Source: Clostridia bacterium
GTDB taxonomy: Bacteria; Bacillota; Clostridia; Oscillospirales; Acutalibacteraceae
Reading direction: 5' to 3'
Assembly (NCBI GenBank): GCA_017416285.1
Contig: JAFQCU010000027.1
Location: 1 to 40,553 of the forward strand
Length of the DNA stretch: 40,553 nt
Position numbers and translations under genes: made by a program. The notes below the pieces were generated by a model that saw only the letters and a list, made by a program, of their open reading frames with translations, made no database searches and was not told the origin of the DNA. Shown here piece after piece: positions 23,258 through 33,899 of this stretch (positions within the stretch are counted from its first letter, which is position 1; each line of letters opens with the position of its first letter).

Positions 23258-23962
23258 TTGTTTGACAATTTTTTCGAAATTTTTTACGATATATTCATAG
23301 TAAAAAAAGCATATTTGCTCATGCTTGAAGGTTTGGGCTTTACAATTATTATTGCTATTTTTGCTGTATTGTTAGGTATTATCCTTGGCGCTTTATTAGC
23401 TGTGTGCAAGGTTATACCGCAGAAAAATGTTATTGCAAAGTTCTTTAACGGTTTGGCAAACGTATATATTACTGTATTCCGTGGCACTCCCGTTATGGTG
23501 CAGTTATTGCTGTTTTATTTTGGTATTTTCTCACGTGTAATGCGTGGCTTTGAATACAAAGCATTATTTATTGCAATACTTGTTTTCGGTCTTAACAGCG
23601 CCGCATACGTTGCAGAAATTATCCGTTCGGGTATTTTATCAATTGACAAAGGTCAAATGGAAGCTGGTCGTTCACTCGGCTTTACATATTCACAAACAAT
23701 GATGAAGATTATCCTTCCGCAAGCAATTAAAAACATTTTACCTGCTTTAGGTAATGAATTTATTGTTATGGTTAAGGAAACTTCTGTTGCAGGCTTTATC
23801 ACCGTGTTTGACATCACTCGTGCGGCACGTTCTATTGTTGCGCAATCCTACAACGCCTTTGTTCCCTATCTTACTCTGGCAGTTGTATATTTAATTGTTG
23901 TTTTGATATTTACGTTCTTCTTAAATATGTTCGAAAAGAGGTTGAGAAAGAGTGACCACTAA
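23258..23962 (+). CDS. Amino-acid ABC transporter, permease
   Basis: A 234-residue HisM/GlnP-type permease with about five membrane helices. The N-terminal [23 protein letters not shown] block, [21 protein letters not shown], and the EAA loop that contacts the ATPase ([30 protein letters not shown]) are all present. The start is a TTG at 23258, since an in-frame stop (TAA) lies two codons upstream and the next ATG would cut the first helix. The ribosome site (AAAGG) is weak. The end overlaps the ATPase gene by 11 bp. Confidence 0.93.
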   Translation: MFDNFFEIFYDIFIVKKAYLLMLEGLGFTIIIAIFAVLLGIILGALLAVCKVIPQKNVIAKFFNGLANVYITVFRGTPVMVQLLLFYFGIFSRVMRGFEYKALFIAILVFGLNSAAYVAEIIRSGILSIDKGQMEAGRSLGFTYSQTMMKIILPQAIKNILPALGNEFIVMVKETSVAGFITVFDITRAARSIVAQSYNAFVPYLTLAVVYLIVVLIFTFFLNMFEKRLRKSDH

Positions 23963-24692
23963 TGAAGTATTAATTAAGGTCGATGGCTTAGAAAAGTCTT
24001 TCGGCGAAATTAAAGTTTTAAAGGGTATATCTACCGAAATTAAACGTGGCGAAGTTGTTTGCGTTATCGGTGCATCCGGTAGTGGTAAATCAACTTTTTT
24101 GCGTTGTCTTAACCTTTTGGAAGCACCCTCCGGCGGTAATATTTATTTCAATGACGTTGATATCACTGATCCTAAAACTGATATCAACCTTCACCGCCAA
24201 AAAATGGGTATGGTATTCCAGCAGTTTAATTTATTTCCACATATGACGGTTCTAAAGAATATGACAATCGCCCCTATAAAGGTTTTAGGTATTGCTAAAG
24301 AAGAAGCTGAAGACCGTGCAATGAAGCTTTTAGAGCGTGTTGGTCTTGCCGACAGAGCTGATTCATACCCATCACAGTTATCAGGCGGACAAAAACAGCG
24401 TGTTGCTATTGTTCGTGCACTATGTATGCAGCCCGACGTTATGCTCTTTGACGAACCTACTTCTGCTTTAGACCCCGAAATGGTTGGCGAAGTTTTAGAC
24501 GTTATGAAGCAGCTCGCTAAAGAAGGTATGACAATGGTTGTTGTTACACACGAAATGGGCTTTGCTCGTGAGGTTTCTGACCGTGTATTATTTATTGATG
24601 AGGGTATTATTATGGAAGAAGGTGCCCCAAAAGAGGTATTTGACAATCCCAAGTCCCCTCGCCTTCAGGATTTCTTGAGTAAAGTTATATAA
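23952..24692 (+). CDS. Amino-acid ABC transporter, ATP-binding protein
   Basis: A 246-residue GlnQ/HisP-type ATPase. Walker [11 protein letters not shown]-loop [17 protein letters not shown], signature [15 protein letters not shown], Walker [21 protein letters not shown] and the switch His in [10 protein letters not shown] are all intact. It powers import through the permease encoded just before it. The start is GTG at 23952 inside the end of the permease gene, an 11-bp overlap that suggests coupled translation. A strong terminator ends the operon. Confidence 0.95.
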   Translation: MTTNEVLIKVDGLEKSFGEIKVLKGISTEIKRGEVVCVIGASGSGKSTFLRCLNLLEAPSGGNIYFNDVDITDPKTDINLHRQKMGMVFQQFNLFPHMTVLKNMTIAPIKVLGIAKEEAEDRAMKLLERVGLADRADSYPSQLSGGQKQRVAIVRALCMQPDVMLFDEPTSALDPEMVGEVLDVMKQLAKEGMTMVVVTHEMGFAREVSDRVLFIDEGIIMEEGAPKEVFDNPKSPRLQDFLSKVI

Positions 24693-24698
24693 AAAATT

Positions 24699-24730
24699 AA
24701 GGTTCTCATTCATTGAATGAGAACCTTTTT
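24699..24730. terminator. Bidirectional terminator between convergent operons
   Basis: AAGGTTCTCATTC and GAATGAGAACCTT form a 13-bp perfect stem with T-run on the plus strand and A-run before it. It serves the ABC operon and probably the convergent uvrB-led operon, whose last gene stops at 24729. Confidence 0.93.
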
Positions 24731-25256
24731 ATTTAAGTATTTTATGAAGCTTTGGTTGAATTATAGCAAAATAAAATGCCGCCATTTTTGATACGGTAAT
24801 ATCATAAACCACAAATACAGCATTTCCAACTGCTAGTACAATATAAACAGTATATTTTCCAAAATCGTTTGTATTGGTTAGATGAACGCCAAAAAGCTCG
24901 GCAATAAAGCTATAAACCAAAACGACAACAACATTAAAGAAAATAATTTTTATCGGCCACTCTAAAAACGGCTTATTAATGCGTTCAATAACTGCTTTAA
25001 ATATTGGGTAATATCCGAATATGAAAACATACATAAGCATTGCCTCAGGCTCGCAAAACAGTACTGTAAGTATTGCCGAAGTAATATAAGCAGAAATTGC
25101 CCATTTTGCACCGATTTCAAGTAAAACTACCATAATGCAAAGCCCAGCAAAGGCGGGTATCGTATAAGTCAGATACGGAAAATACGCCAAAAGCATAAAT
25201 ACAACAGCTAACGCCGCCATTAAAGCGCAAAGTGTAATTTTATTTGTGCGTTTCAT
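24729..25256 (-). CDS. Multi-pass membrane protein, ECF S-component-like
   Basis: A 175-residue protein with about five membrane helices. The N-terminus MKRTNKITLCALMAALAVVFMLLAYFP has the basic start and small-residue-rich first helix (AxxxA) that ECF-transporter S-components use to bind the shared EcfT subunit. Charged residues are few inside the membrane parts. Substrate is unknown, and a non-transporter membrane protein is possible. The ribosome site AAGGTG is within the end of the J-domain gene just upstream, and the start codon follows that stop directly, so translation is probably coupled. No ecfA or ecfT gene is in the window. Confidence 0.6.
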   Translation of the reverse strand: MKRTNKITLCALMAALAVVFMLLAYFPYLTYTIPAFAGLCIMVVLLEIGAKWAISAYITSAILTVLFCEPEAMLMYVFIFGYYPIFKAVIERINKPFLEWPIKIIFFNVVVVLVYSFIAELFGVHLTNTNDFGKYTVYIVLAVGNAVFVVYDITVSKMAAFYFAIIQPKLHKILK

Positions 25257-25257
25257 A

Positions 25258-25863
25258 TCAGCAACACCTTATAAGGTCACCGCCCATACATTCGCAGCAG
25301 CAATCAGCACAAATTAGCGCTTGACACATATCACAAGCATCGCAGTTTCCGCCGTTATAGGTACGGTATGGGTTGTGCTGTCCACGATTTGCTTGACGTT
25401 GTGCATTATTTACAGCATTACGGTATTCCGGATTACCGGGGTCCATACGTGACGCTGTTGCAAAGCTCGTAAATGCCTGATCAAACCAACCACGTCTGTA
25501 AAGAACAGTGCCGTTTAAAAAATACCATTCGGCGTTGCGATTTTGAACAGGAGTACCGTCCAATAATTCCTGTGCTTCCTCAAGTCGATTTTGGTTAATA
25601 AGCGTGCGGATTTCAGGGAAATTAGTAGATGCCGAATTTGTAGCGCCATAATTCGTACCACCCTTTTTACCGCTTTTGCGTGTAGCCATGATTGAGTCGT
25701 AGGCTTCATTAATTTCCTGCATTTTTTCCTCAGCCAAATCTGCCAAAGGATTATCACCGTAGCTATCGGGATGATATTTACGTGCCATACTGCGATATGC
25801 CGCTTTTACCTCATCGTCGGTGGCGTTACGGTCAATACCTAAAATCTGATAGGGGTCTTTCAT
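25258..25863 (-). CDS. J-domain (DnaJ-like) protein with Cys-rich tail
   Basis: Residues 1-65 form a J-domain: DPYQILGIDRNATDDEVKAAYRSMARKYHPD with the HPD motif that stimulates Hsp70, then EINEAYDSIM. A Gly/Ser/Thr-rich linker follows. About 90-150 looks like two or three TPR-type helical hairpins (RLEEAQELLDG, AEWYFLNGTVLYRRGWFDQAFTSFATASRMDPGN). The last 30 residues hold eleven cysteines (CDACDMCQALICADCCCEC...CC), probably a metal-binding or membrane-interacting tail. It lacks the Gly/Phe and zinc domains of true DnaJ, so it is a specialised co-chaperone. The ATG overlaps the stop of the DUF5685 gene by 4 bp. Confidence 0.85.
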   Translation of the reverse strand: MKDPYQILGIDRNATDDEVKAAYRSMARKYHPDSYGDNPLADLAEEKMQEINEAYDSIMATRKSGKKGGTNYGATNSASTNFPEIRTLINQNRLEEAQELLDGTPVQNRNAEWYFLNGTVLYRRGWFDQAFTSFATASRMDPGNPEYRNAVNNAQRQANRGQHNPYRTYNGGNCDACDMCQALICADCCCECMGGDLIRCC

Positions 25864-26684
25864 TTGTTAATCTCCTTCAAAAATGTATCCTCAAGTCCTA
25901 AATATAATATGTTTCCAAGAATATTTTTGTATTTTTTAATATCTAAAAGCTCAAAAGCCTTACACGCCTCATTAATAGAAAAATATAGCTGTTGTGAAAT
26001 TAATTCTTTCGGGTTTTCACGCTTTTTTAACGGGTTAAATGAATCATTCTTAATGTCATCATCTAAATCGCAATAAGCATCAATTAAATAGATATATCTG
26101 CCCATACAATAACCCAAACGGTCAAGCACACGCTTTTCAGACTTATCATTACTCAGCAGCATAAATAATTCTGACAGCATTTTTGCAGTTGGGTCTGCCG
26201 CCATATCCAAATCACAATCAGGATTATGTTCTGCCGCATTTTGTGCGGTGATATAATTTGCCACAAGTTCATCAATTAGCGGATACTTTTTAGCCGCTTT
26301 TTTATACGGAGCTTTAAAAAAGGGTTTAGCTAATATGAAACCTAGCTTTTTAATTCCCTTTTCATCTGAAATATTATCTAATACCTTATAATAATTCAGT
26401 ATTACAGCACAGGCGGCAGGTAATTTTATATCATTATCACTTTGGCAAAATACGCATTTTTTAAGCGGATTAAAAACACAATGCTTTTTCTCAACCGCAT
26501 CACAGCCATCCTTTAGTGACATATTAAGCAATGCCAAAAAAGTAAAATCGTAGCTTAAAGTAAAGCGTGAAAGAAGGCTGTATTCCCTGCCCATAGTTTT
26601 ACAAAGCGTGCAATATACCGCCTTGTAAAATTCGTATTCTTTAACTTTAAGCTCGCCCTTTGCAATACGAATATAACCGAACAA
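25860..26684 (-). CDS. DUF5685 family protein
   Basis: A 274-residue mostly helical protein. MFGYIRIAKGELKVKEYEFYKAVYCTLCKTMGREYSLLSRFTLSYDFTFLALL is the start typical of DUF5685. CTLC, KHCVFNPLKKCVFC and later Cys residues suggest a metal site. The first residue is coded by TTG at 26684 with GAGGGGTG upstream. Function is unknown; the all-helical middle with DD pairs (IYLIDAYCDLDDDIKND) vaguely recalls isoprenoid-synthase or phage-shock helices, which I do not press. Its 4-bp overlap with a J-domain gene is a recurrent pairing in Clostridia, as far as I know, and suggests that the two work together. Confidence 0.82.
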   Translation of the reverse strand: MFGYIRIAKGELKVKEYEFYKAVYCTLCKTMGREYSLLSRFTLSYDFTFLALLNMSLKDGCDAVEKKHCVFNPLKKCVFCQSDNDIKLPAACAVILNYYKVLDNISDEKGIKKLGFILAKPFFKAPYKKAAKKYPLIDELVANYITAQNAAEHNPDCDLDMAADPTAKMLSELFMLLSNDKSEKRVLDRLGYCMGRYIYLIDAYCDLDDDIKNDSFNPLKKRENPKELISQQLYFSINEACKAFELLDIKKYKNILGNILYLGLEDTFLKEINK

Positions 26685-26743
26685 GAAAACACCCCTCTTT
26701 CATTTTAATTGGATTTTTCAAAAATTAGTGAATAATCTGTAAA

Positions 26744-29581
26744 TTAGAGTACGTTTTTAAGAAATTTACCTGTGTAAGACTCTTTGCAGGCCGCAACGTC
26801 TTCAGGTGTACCTGTGCAAACAACTGTACCGCCCTTATTACCGCCTTCGGGACCTAAATCAATAATATGGTCAGCGGTTTTAATAACGTCAAGATTGTGT
26901 TCAATAACCAAAACAGTATTACCGGCATCTGCAAAGCGCTGCAAAACTTCAATTAACTTGTGAACATCAGCAGTGTGAAGCCCAGTTGTGGGCTCGTCAA
27001 GAATATAAATGGTTTTACCGGTAGAACGCTTTGAAAGCTCTGTAGCAAGCTTTACACGCTGTGCCTCACCACCTGAAAGGGTTGTTGCCGGCTGACCGAT
27101 TTTAACGTATCCAAGTCCAACATCGCATAGCGTTTTAAGCTTACGGCTGATTTTGGGAATATTTTCAAAGAAGTACATACCTTCTTCTATGGTCATTTCC
27201 AGAACGTCGTAAATGCTCTTGCCTTTATATTTAACGCTAAGCGTTTCACGATTAAAGCGTGTACCGCCGCAAACCTCACACGGAACGTAAATATCGGGTA
27301 AAAAGTGCATTTCAATCTTCAAAATACCATCACCCTGACACGCTTCACAACGACCGCCCTTAACGTTAAAGGAAAAGCGACCTGCATTATATCCGTGCAT
27401 TTTTGCATCCTTTGTAGAGGCGAATAACTCACGAATATCATTAAATACACCCGTGTATGTTGCGGGGTTAGAACGTGGAGTGCGACCAATAGGTGCTTGG
27501 TCGATGTTAATAACCTTATCAAGATGATCTATACCGTCGATAGATTTATATTCACCCGCAATAGTCTTCGCACCATTTAATTTATTTGCCAAAACCTTAT
27601 AAATAATATCATTAACAAGCGACGATTTACCACTTCCCGAAACACCGGTTACACAAGTAAATGTGCCAAGTGGGATTTTAACATTGATTTTTTTAAGGTT
27701 ATTTTCAGCCGCACCTGTCACTTTAAGATAATTGCCGTTACCCTTTCGGCGTTCTTTGGGTACGGGAACGCATTTTCTGCCAAAAAGATAATCTGATGTA
27801 ATTGAATTTTCGCATTTTTCAAGTGAATCAAGATCACCCGAAAATACCACGTGACCGCCGTGTATACCCGCCCCCGGACCAATATCCAAAATATGGTCTG
27901 CTGCACGCATTGTGTCCTCATCGTGTTCAACTACAATTACGGTATTACCTAAATCACGCAGTCGCTTAAGTGTTGCAATCAGGCGTTCGTTATCACGCTG
28001 ATGAAGACCGATACTTGGCTCGTCAAGAATATACAAAACACCCATAAGCGAAGAACCTATTTGTGTCGCTAAACGAATACGTTGGCTTTCACCGCCCGAC
28101 AGTGTGCCCGCCGAACGAGAAAGATTTAAATATTCAAGACCAACACTTTGTAAGAAGGTAAGTCTTTCACGAATTTCCTTTAAAATGGGCTTTGCAATCA
28201 TACCGTCACGCTGACCAAACTCAAGACCGTTTATAAACGCAAGCTCATCATCAATCGACAAATCGCAAAAATCCATAATATTCTTATCACCGACAGTAAC
28301 AGCCAAATATTCAGGCTTTAGACGTCTGCCACCACACACCCCACAGGGCGATTCGGTCATATAGCTTTCGATTTCATTACGGGAATAATCGCTTGCTGTG
28401 TTCTTATAACGACGTTCAAGATTGTTTATAACGCCCTCAAATTCGCTGTAATAGGTGCCACCGCCAAAATCAGTATTACGAACAAGCTTTATCTTTTCGC
28501 CCTGTGTGCCGTAAAGCACGGCATCTTGAGCGGGCTTTGGGATATCTTTCCAAGGAAGATTAATATCAAAACCAAATTTATCTGCAATACCGTTATAGTA
28601 CATTTCAGCAATTGTTGAGGCATCGGGATTAAACCAGCTGTTTACGCCCCAGCCCGAAGCCTTGATAGCGCCTTCTAAAAGCGACTTGTTTTCATCGTTT
28701 ATTACAAGCTTGGGATTAACCTTCATAAACACACCAATGCCCATGCAATGAGGACAAGCACCCATTGGATTATTAAAGGAAAACATTGTTGGTGTAAGCT
28801 CGGGTATGCTGATACCATGCTCCTCACAAGCATAGGTTTGCGAAAACTTTAGCTCTTCACCGCCGATTACATCAACAGCAACCAAGCCGCCCGATAAATT
28901 GACAGCTGTTTCAATACTGCCCGCAAGGCGCGACTGAATATCTTCCTTTATAACAAGGCGGTCAACCACAATTTCGATAGTGTGTTTTTTGTTCTTTTCA
29001 AGCTTGATTTCTTCCGAAAGGTCGTAAACAATACCATCTATTCTAGCCCTTACGTAGCCCTGCTTGCGAGCGTGTTCAAGCTCTTTGACGTGCTCACCCT
29101 TACGGTTCATAATAACAGGTGATAAAACTTGTATTTTACTGCCAATATCAAGCTTCATAACCGTATCAACAATTTGGTCGGTTGTTTGTTGGCTAATTTC
29201 CTTGCCACAAACAGGACAGTGCGGCACACCGACACGGGCATATAAAAGTCGTAAATAGTCATAAATCTCGGTAACAGTACCGACAGTTGAACGTGGATTT
29301 TTAGAGGTCGTTTTTTGGTCAATAGAAATTGCAGGTGAAAGCCCCTCAATAACCTCAACATTAGGCTTTTCCATCTGTCCCAAAAACTGACGTGCGTAAG
29401 AAGACAGCGATTCAACGTAACGGCGCTGCCCTTCGGCATATATTGTATCAAACGCAAGTGAGGATTTACCGCTGCCTGAAAGCCCCGTAAAAACAATAAG
29501 CTTGTCACGGGGAATTTCAACATCGATATTTTTTAAATTATGCTCACTTGCACCTTTAATAATAATTTTATCAGAAGCCAA
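26744..29581 (-). CDS. uvrA: UvrABC system protein A
   Basis: The damage-recognition ATPase of nucleotide excision repair. The 945-residue length is normal. Two ABC-type halves: Walker A at residues 33-40 (GLSGSGKS) and again in the second half ([13 protein letters not shown]), signatures [14 protein letters not shown] and [15 protein letters not shown], and Walker [17 protein letters not shown] and [16 protein letters not shown]. Zinc-binding Cys groups CPVCG (first half), [12 protein letters not shown] and CEACQGDG...CEVCGGTR are present. The start is TTG at 29581 with GAGAGG in the end of uvrB as ribosome site, 4 bp after the uvrB stop. Confidence 0.97.
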   Translation of the reverse strand: MASDKIIIKGASEHNLKNIDVEIPRDKLIVFTGLSGSGKSSLAFDTIYAEGQRRYVESLSSYARQFLGQMEKPNVEVIEGLSPAISIDQKTTSKNPRSTVGTVTEIYDYLRLLYARVGVPHCPVCGKEISQQTTDQIVDTVMKLDIGSKIQVLSPVIMNRKGEHVKELEHARKQGYVRARIDGIVYDLSEEIKLEKNKKHTIEIVVDRLVIKEDIQSRLAGSIETAVNLSGGLVAVDVIGGEELKFSQTYACEEHGISIPELTPTMFSFNNPMGACPHCMGIGVFMKVNPKLVINDENKSLLEGAIKASGWGVNSWFNPDASTIAEMYYNGIADKFGFDINLPWKDIPKPAQDAVLYGTQGEKIKLVRNTDFGGGTYYSEFEGVINNLERRYKNTASDYSRNEIESYMTESPCGVCGGRRLKPEYLAVTVGDKNIMDFCDLSIDDELAFINGLEFGQRDGMIAKPILKEIRERLTFLQSVGLEYLNLSRSAGTLSGGESQRIRLATQIGSSLMGVLYILDEPSIGLHQRDNERLIATLKRLRDLGNTVIVVEHDEDTMRAADHILDIGPGAGIHGGHVVFSGDLDSLEKCENSITSDYLFGRKCVPVPKERRKGNGNYLKVTGAAENNLKKINVKIPLGTFTCVTGVSGSGKSSLVNDIIYKVLANKLNGAKTIAGEYKSIDGIDHLDKVINIDQAPIGRTPRSNPATYTGVFNDIRELFASTKDAKMHGYNAGRFSFNVKGGRCEACQGDGILKIEMHFLPDIYVPCEVCGGTRFNRETLSVKYKGKSIYDVLEMTIEEGMYFFENIPKISRKLKTLCDVGLGYVKIGQPATTLSGGEAQRVKLATELSKRSTGKTIYILDEPTTGLHTADVHKLIEVLQRFADAGNTVLVIEHNLDVIKTADHIIDLGPEGGNKGGTVVCTGTPEDVAACKESYTGKFLKNVL

Positions 29582-29585
29582 TTTG

Positions 29586-31541
29586 TTATTTTACCTCTCT
29601 TAATTCGTTAATCTTGTCACGAAGTTTTGCCGCATATTCAAATTCCAAAATTTTAGCGGCTTGTCTCATTTCTGCAGTTAGTCGCTTGATTTCAGCCTCA
29701 CGCTGAGCACGGCTAAGGTTTTTAACAGGTAAATCCTTAACCTTGGTGCCAATTTCAAGCACATCACGAACGTCCTTAATAATTGTTTTAGGCACAATAC
29801 CGTTTTTAATATTATAGTCGTTTTGAATTGCCCTTCTGCGTTCGGTTTCACGGATTGCATTTTCCATCGAACGTGTAACCGAATCGGCATACATTATAAC
29901 CGTACCCTCGGCGTTACGTGCGGCACGACCGATTGTCTGAACAAGCGACGTTTCACTACGTAAAAAGCCTTCCTTATCAGCATCTAAAATTGCAACAAGT
30001 GACACTTCGGGAATATCCAAGCCCTCACGTAAAAGGTTAATACCAACCAAAACGTCAAATTCACCAAGGCGCAATCCACGAATAATTTCCATACGTTCAA
30101 TAGTATCAACATCATGATGCATATAACGTACCTTTATACCCGCTTGGTTTAAAAATTCAGTTAGGTTTTCAGCCATTTTTTTGGTAAGCGTAGTTACAAG
30201 AACACGCTGTTTTTTAGCAATTCTAGCGTTGATTTCACCAATAAGGTCATCAATCTGACCCTCTGTGGGTCTTACAGAGATTTCGGGGTCTAAAAGTCCC
30301 GTCGGGCGAATAACCTGTTCAACGATTTGTGTTGCACGGTCTTTTTCAAAGTCACCCGGTGTTGCAGAAACAAACACCGCTTGCTTTATGTGACTGTAAA
30401 ATTCATCAAAATTTAGTGGGCGGTTATCAAAGGCAGATGGCAACCGAAAGCCATATTCCACCAAATTTTCTTTGCGTGCCCTGTCGCCACCATACATGCC
30501 ACGCACCTGTGGTAATGTAACATGCGACTCATCAACAAATAGCACGAAATCATCGGGAAAATAATCAATCAAGGTCGAGGGGACGCTACCCTTTGGTCGG
30601 CGAGCCATAACACGGGAATAGTTTTCAACGCCCTTACAGGTGCCGATTTCCCGCAGCATTTCAACGTCGTATTCGGTGCGCTGACGAATTCGCTGTGCTT
30701 CAATTAAGCGTTCATTATCAATAAAGAACTTAACACGCTCTTCCATTTCGTCAAGAATTTCTTTTAATGCGTCCTGCATCTTGTCTTGAGGGACAATATA
30801 ATGTGAAGCAGGATAAATTGCCACGTGAGATAATACAGCCTTAATTTCACCTGTCAGAGTATTAATTTCACAGATTCGGTCAATTTCATCGCCAAAAAAC
30901 TCAACACGAATTGCATTATCCATTGAGTATGCAGGAAAAATTTCGACCGTGTCGCCACGAACACGAAACTTGTTACGCACAAAGTTAATATCGTTCCGTT
31001 CGTATTGCAAATCAACCAGCTTTGCAATAAGCTCATCCCTGCTTTTTTCCATACCCTGTCGAAGCGATATAACCATGCTACGGTAATCAATAGGGTTACC
31101 CAAAGAATAAATACACGAAACAGAAGCAACAATTATAACGTCACGTCTTTCAGAAAGTGCACAGGTTGCGCTGTGGCGAAGCTTATCTATTTCATCATTA
31201 ATCGCACTGTCTTTTTCAATATAGGTATCACTTCCGGGTATATAAGCTTCGGGCTGATAATAATCATAATAGGAAACAAAATATTCCACCGCATTGTCGG
31301 GGAAAAACTCCTTAAACTCGGTACAAAGTTGTGCGGCAAGAGTTTTATTGTGAGCAAGAACGAGTGTTGGGCGGTTAACCTGTTCAATGATATTCGCCAT
31401 GGTAAAGGTTTTACCACTACCTGTAACACCCAGCAAAACCTGCTCCTTATCACCTCTTTCAAGACCTTCGACAAGTTGTCTTATCGCTTGCGGTTGGTCA
31501 CCGGTTGGCTTATATTCTGACTTTAAGACAAATTTTTCCAT
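29586..31541 (-). CDS. uvrB: UvrABC system protein B
   Basis: The helicase-like subunit that verifies damage and recruits UvrC. Walker A GVTGSGKT is at residues 38-45. The beta-hairpin [25 protein letters not shown]-type [10 protein letters not shown] and helicase motifs [33 protein letters not shown] and QTIGRAARN follow. A C-terminal UVR domain ([32 protein letters not shown]) ends the protein. Length of 651 residues is normal. ATG at 31541. It is first in an operon-like run uvrB-uvrA-DUF5685-J-domain-membrane protein. I see no LexA/DinR box near its promoter, so SOS control is not evident. Confidence 0.97.
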   Translation of the reverse strand: MEKFVLKSEYKPTGDQPQAIRQLVEGLERGDKEQVLLGVTGSGKTFTMANIIEQVNRPTLVLAHNKTLAAQLCTEFKEFFPDNAVEYFVSYYDYYQPEAYIPGSDTYIEKDSAINDEIDKLRHSATCALSERRDVIIVASVSCIYSLGNPIDYRSMVISLRQGMEKSRDELIAKLVDLQYERNDINFVRNKFRVRGDTVEIFPAYSMDNAIRVEFFGDEIDRICEINTLTGEIKAVLSHVAIYPASHYIVPQDKMQDALKEILDEMEERVKFFIDNERLIEAQRIRQRTEYDVEMLREIGTCKGVENYSRVMARRPKGSVPSTLIDYFPDDFVLFVDESHVTLPQVRGMYGGDRARKENLVEYGFRLPSAFDNRPLNFDEFYSHIKQAVFVSATPGDFEKDRATQIVEQVIRPTGLLDPEISVRPTEGQIDDLIGEINARIAKKQRVLVTTLTKKMAENLTEFLNQAGIKVRYMHHDVDTIERMEIIRGLRLGEFDVLVGINLLREGLDIPEVSLVAILDADKEGFLRSETSLVQTIGRAARNAEGTVIMYADSVTRSMENAIRETERRRAIQNDYNIKNGIVPKTIIKDVRDVLEIGTKVKDLPVKNLSRAQREAEIKRLTAEMRQAAKILEFEYAAKLRDKINELREVK

Positions 31542-31572
31542 TCTTACTCACCACCCTAGTATAATTTTATAT

Positions 31573-31601
31573 ATTATATCACATAAATTTGCTACTGTAA
31601 A
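31573..31601 (-). promoter_or_regulatory. Promoter of uvrB
   Basis: On the minus strand TTTACA (31601-31596), 17 bp, TATAAT (31578-31573), then GGGTGGTGAG before the ATG. Confidence 0.75.
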
Positions 31602-31664
31602 CTCAATAAAAATTAAATATTGTTACAAAATTTTAGCATTTGACAATTATTTAACAAATTTCCC

Positions 31665-31692
31665 TTGATATTTTTTAAATTTGTGATATAAT
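31665..31692 (+). promoter_or_regulatory. Promoter of hppA
   Basis: TTGATA (31665-31670), 16 bp, TATAAT (31687-31692); a TTGACA lies 25 bp farther upstream but is too distant for this -10. A leader of about 60 nt follows, with TAGGAGAT before the ATG. Confidence 0.6.
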
Positions 31693-31762
31693 AATCGTTA
31701 TAAAAAACTAATAATTAATAATACATATTTTTATCATTAAATACTAATTATAGGAGATTGTT

Positions 31763-33847
31763 ATGGAAAAATTACTAGTCATCTTAACATTTAGTGGCGC
31801 TATAATCGCTTTGCTCTTTGCTTTTATTATGTCACGAAGAGTACTTAAATTTTCTGAAGGCACCGACCTTATGAAAAAAATATCACAATCAATCCGAAAA
31901 GGTGCTAATGCATATTTAAAGCGTCAATACAAAATTGTTATAATTTTCTTTGGTATTATGTTTTTAATACTTTCAGTTATGGCAATTTTCAAACTTTTAA
32001 CACCATACGTACCTTTTGCCTTTATAACAGGCGGCTTCTTCTCTGCTCTTTCAGGTTTCATTGGTATGAAAATCGCCACTCTTGCTAATGCAAGAACCGC
32101 TAACGCTTGCCGTGACGGTCTTAATAAAGGCTTGCGCATCGCATTTTCTGCCGGTAGTGTTATGGGCTTTACGGTTGTAGGTCTTGGTCTATTAGATATT
32201 TCAGTTTGGTTTTTCCTTTTAAAATTCGTTTTCGACCTTTCACCCGAAGCAATTACAAGCGCAATGCTCACCTTTGGTATGGGTGCTTCATCAATGGCGT
32301 TATTTGCACGTGTTGGTGGCGGTATCTTCACAAAGGCTGCCGATGTAGGTGCCGACCTTGTTGGTAAGGTTGAAGCAGGTATTCCCGAAGATGACCCCCG
32401 TAATCCCGCTGTTATCGCTGATAATGTTGGTGATAATGTTGGTGACGTTGCAGGTATGGGTGCCGACCTTTATGAATCATACGTTGGCTCGATTATTTCA
32501 GCTTCTGCCCTTGGCGTTGCAGCTTTTCATTCACTTGAAGCTATGGCCTTGCCAATGCTTTTGGCAGCTATCGGTGTTGTATGTTCGATTATTGGTACCT
32601 TCTTTGTAAGGACTAAAGAGGGCGCAACTCAAAAACAATTACTATCTGCCCTTTCCCGTGGTACTAACTTTTCAGCAATTACAATCGGTATTCTTTCATT
32701 ACCCTTGATTTACTTTGTTTTAGGTAAATCAAATTGGCCAATTTACTTTGCAATTTTAGCAGGTCTTATAGCTGGTGTACTTATTGGTAAAGCAACCGAA
32801 TATTACACTTCGGACGGATTCAGACCAACAAAAAATCTTGCCGCAACAAGTGAAACCGGCACTGCCACCATTATTATTGGCGGTCTTTCGGTTGGTATGC
32901 TTTCAACATTATTACCTATTGTAATAATCTCAATCTGCGTTTTAATTGCTTTCTTTGTTTCAAACGGTGCAAATGATGCAGCACAAGGCCTTTACGGTAT
33001 TGGCTTATCTGCTGTTGGTATGCTTTCAACACTTGGCATTACACTTGCAACTGATGCTTATGGTCCCGTTGCTGATAATGCGGGCGGTATTGCACAAATG
33101 GCAGGCCTTGAAGAAGAGGTTCGCCAGCGTACTGATGCACTTGATTCGCTTGGTAACACCACCGCTGCGACCGGTAAGGGCTTCGCTATTGGTTCTGCTG
33201 CTTTGACCGCTTTAGCACTTATGGCTTCCTATATTGATAAGGTTAAAACCATTGATGGCGGTTTAGAAAAAATTGCCGATTTAAGTATCACTAATCCCAC
33301 CGTTTTAACAGGTTTATTTATTGGTGCTTGTCTCCCCTTTGTTTTCGCTGCAATCACCATGAACTCTGTTGGCCGTGCCGCACAAAGCGTAGTTAAAGAG
33401 GTTCGCCGCCAGTTTAAAGAAATTGCCGGCCTTATGGATGGTAAAACTGATCCTGATTACGCAAGTTGTGTTGACCTTTGCACAAAAGCAAGCCTAAAAG
33501 AAATGATATTACCTACCATAGTTGCTGTTGTTGTTCCGGTAGTTGTTGGCCTTACTCTCGGTTGCTCGGGTGTTGTTGGTATGCTTGCAGGTGCTACTGC
33601 TTCAGGCTTCTTAATGGCTGTATTTATGTCAAATTCGGGTGGTGCTTGGGATAACGCTAAAAAGTACATTGAAAGCGGTGTACACGGTGGCAAAGGCTCA
33701 GAAAACCACAAGGCTGCAGTTGTTGGTGATACTGTTGGTGACCCTTTCAAAGACACCTCAGGCCCCGCAATCAATATTTTAATAAAGTTACTTTCAATGG
33801 TATCTATCGTATTTGCAGCAGTTGTTGTGAGCTTCTCTATTTTATAA
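31763..33847 (+). CDS. hppA: Membrane-bound K+-stimulated pyrophosphatase
   Basis: An ion-pumping pyrophosphatase that couples PPi hydrolysis to H+ or Na+ export. The 694-residue protein has some 15-16 membrane helices. The catalytic cytoplasmic motifs are complete: DVGADLVGKVEAGIPEDDPRNPAVIADNVGDNVGDVAGMGADLYES, DAYGPVADNAGGIAQMAG and GDTVGDPFKDTSGPAINILIKL. The segment GNTTAATGKGFAIGSAALTAL has Ala where K+-independent enzymes carry Lys, which marks the K+-dependent class. In anaerobic Firmicutes such enzymes are often Na+ pumps, but I cannot settle the ion. Single-gene unit with its own promoter and terminator. Confidence 0.96.
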   Translation: MEKLLVILTFSGAIIALLFAFIMSRRVLKFSEGTDLMKKISQSIRKGANAYLKRQYKIVIIFFGIMFLILSVMAIFKLLTPYVPFAFITGGFFSALSGFIGMKIATLANARTANACRDGLNKGLRIAFSAGSVMGFTVVGLGLLDISVWFFLLKFVFDLSPEAITSAMLTFGMGASSMALFARVGGGIFTKAADVGADLVGKVEAGIPEDDPRNPAVIADNVGDNVGDVAGMGADLYESYVGSIISASALGVAAFHSLEAMALPMLLAAIGVVCSIIGTFFVRTKEGATQKQLLSALSRGTNFSAITIGILSLPLIYFVLGKSNWPIYFAILAGLIAGVLIGKATEYYTSDGFRPTKNLAATSETGTATIIIGGLSVGMLSTLLPIVIISICVLIAFFVSNGANDAAQGLYGIGLSAVGMLSTLGITLATDAYGPVADNAGGIAQMAGLEEEVRQRTDALDSLGNTTAATGKGFAIGSAALTALALMASYIDKVKTIDGGLEKIADLSITNPTVLTGLFIGACLPFVFAAITMNSVGRAAQSVVKEVRRQFKEIAGLMDGKTDPDYASCVDLCTKASLKEMILPTIVAVVVPVVVGLTLGCSGVVGMLAGATASGFLMAVFMSNSGGAWDNAKKYIESGVHGGKGSENHKAAVVGDTVGDPFKDTSGPAINILIKLLSMVSIVFAAVVVSFSIL

Positions 33848-33863
33848 TTAGTGCAAAAATTTA

Positions 33864-33892
33864 CGCCTAGTCAAATGTGACTAGGCGTTTTA
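33864..33892 (+). terminator. Terminator after hppA
   Basis: ACGCCTAGTCA and TGACTAGGCGT form an 11-bp stem with short loop and T-run. Confidence 0.93.
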
Positions 33893-33899
33893 CTTACTA

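Noticed and set aside
31541-31640. SOS (LexA/DinR) box upstream of uvrB
   Set aside because: No GAAC-N4-GTTC-type or close variant was seen around the promoter.
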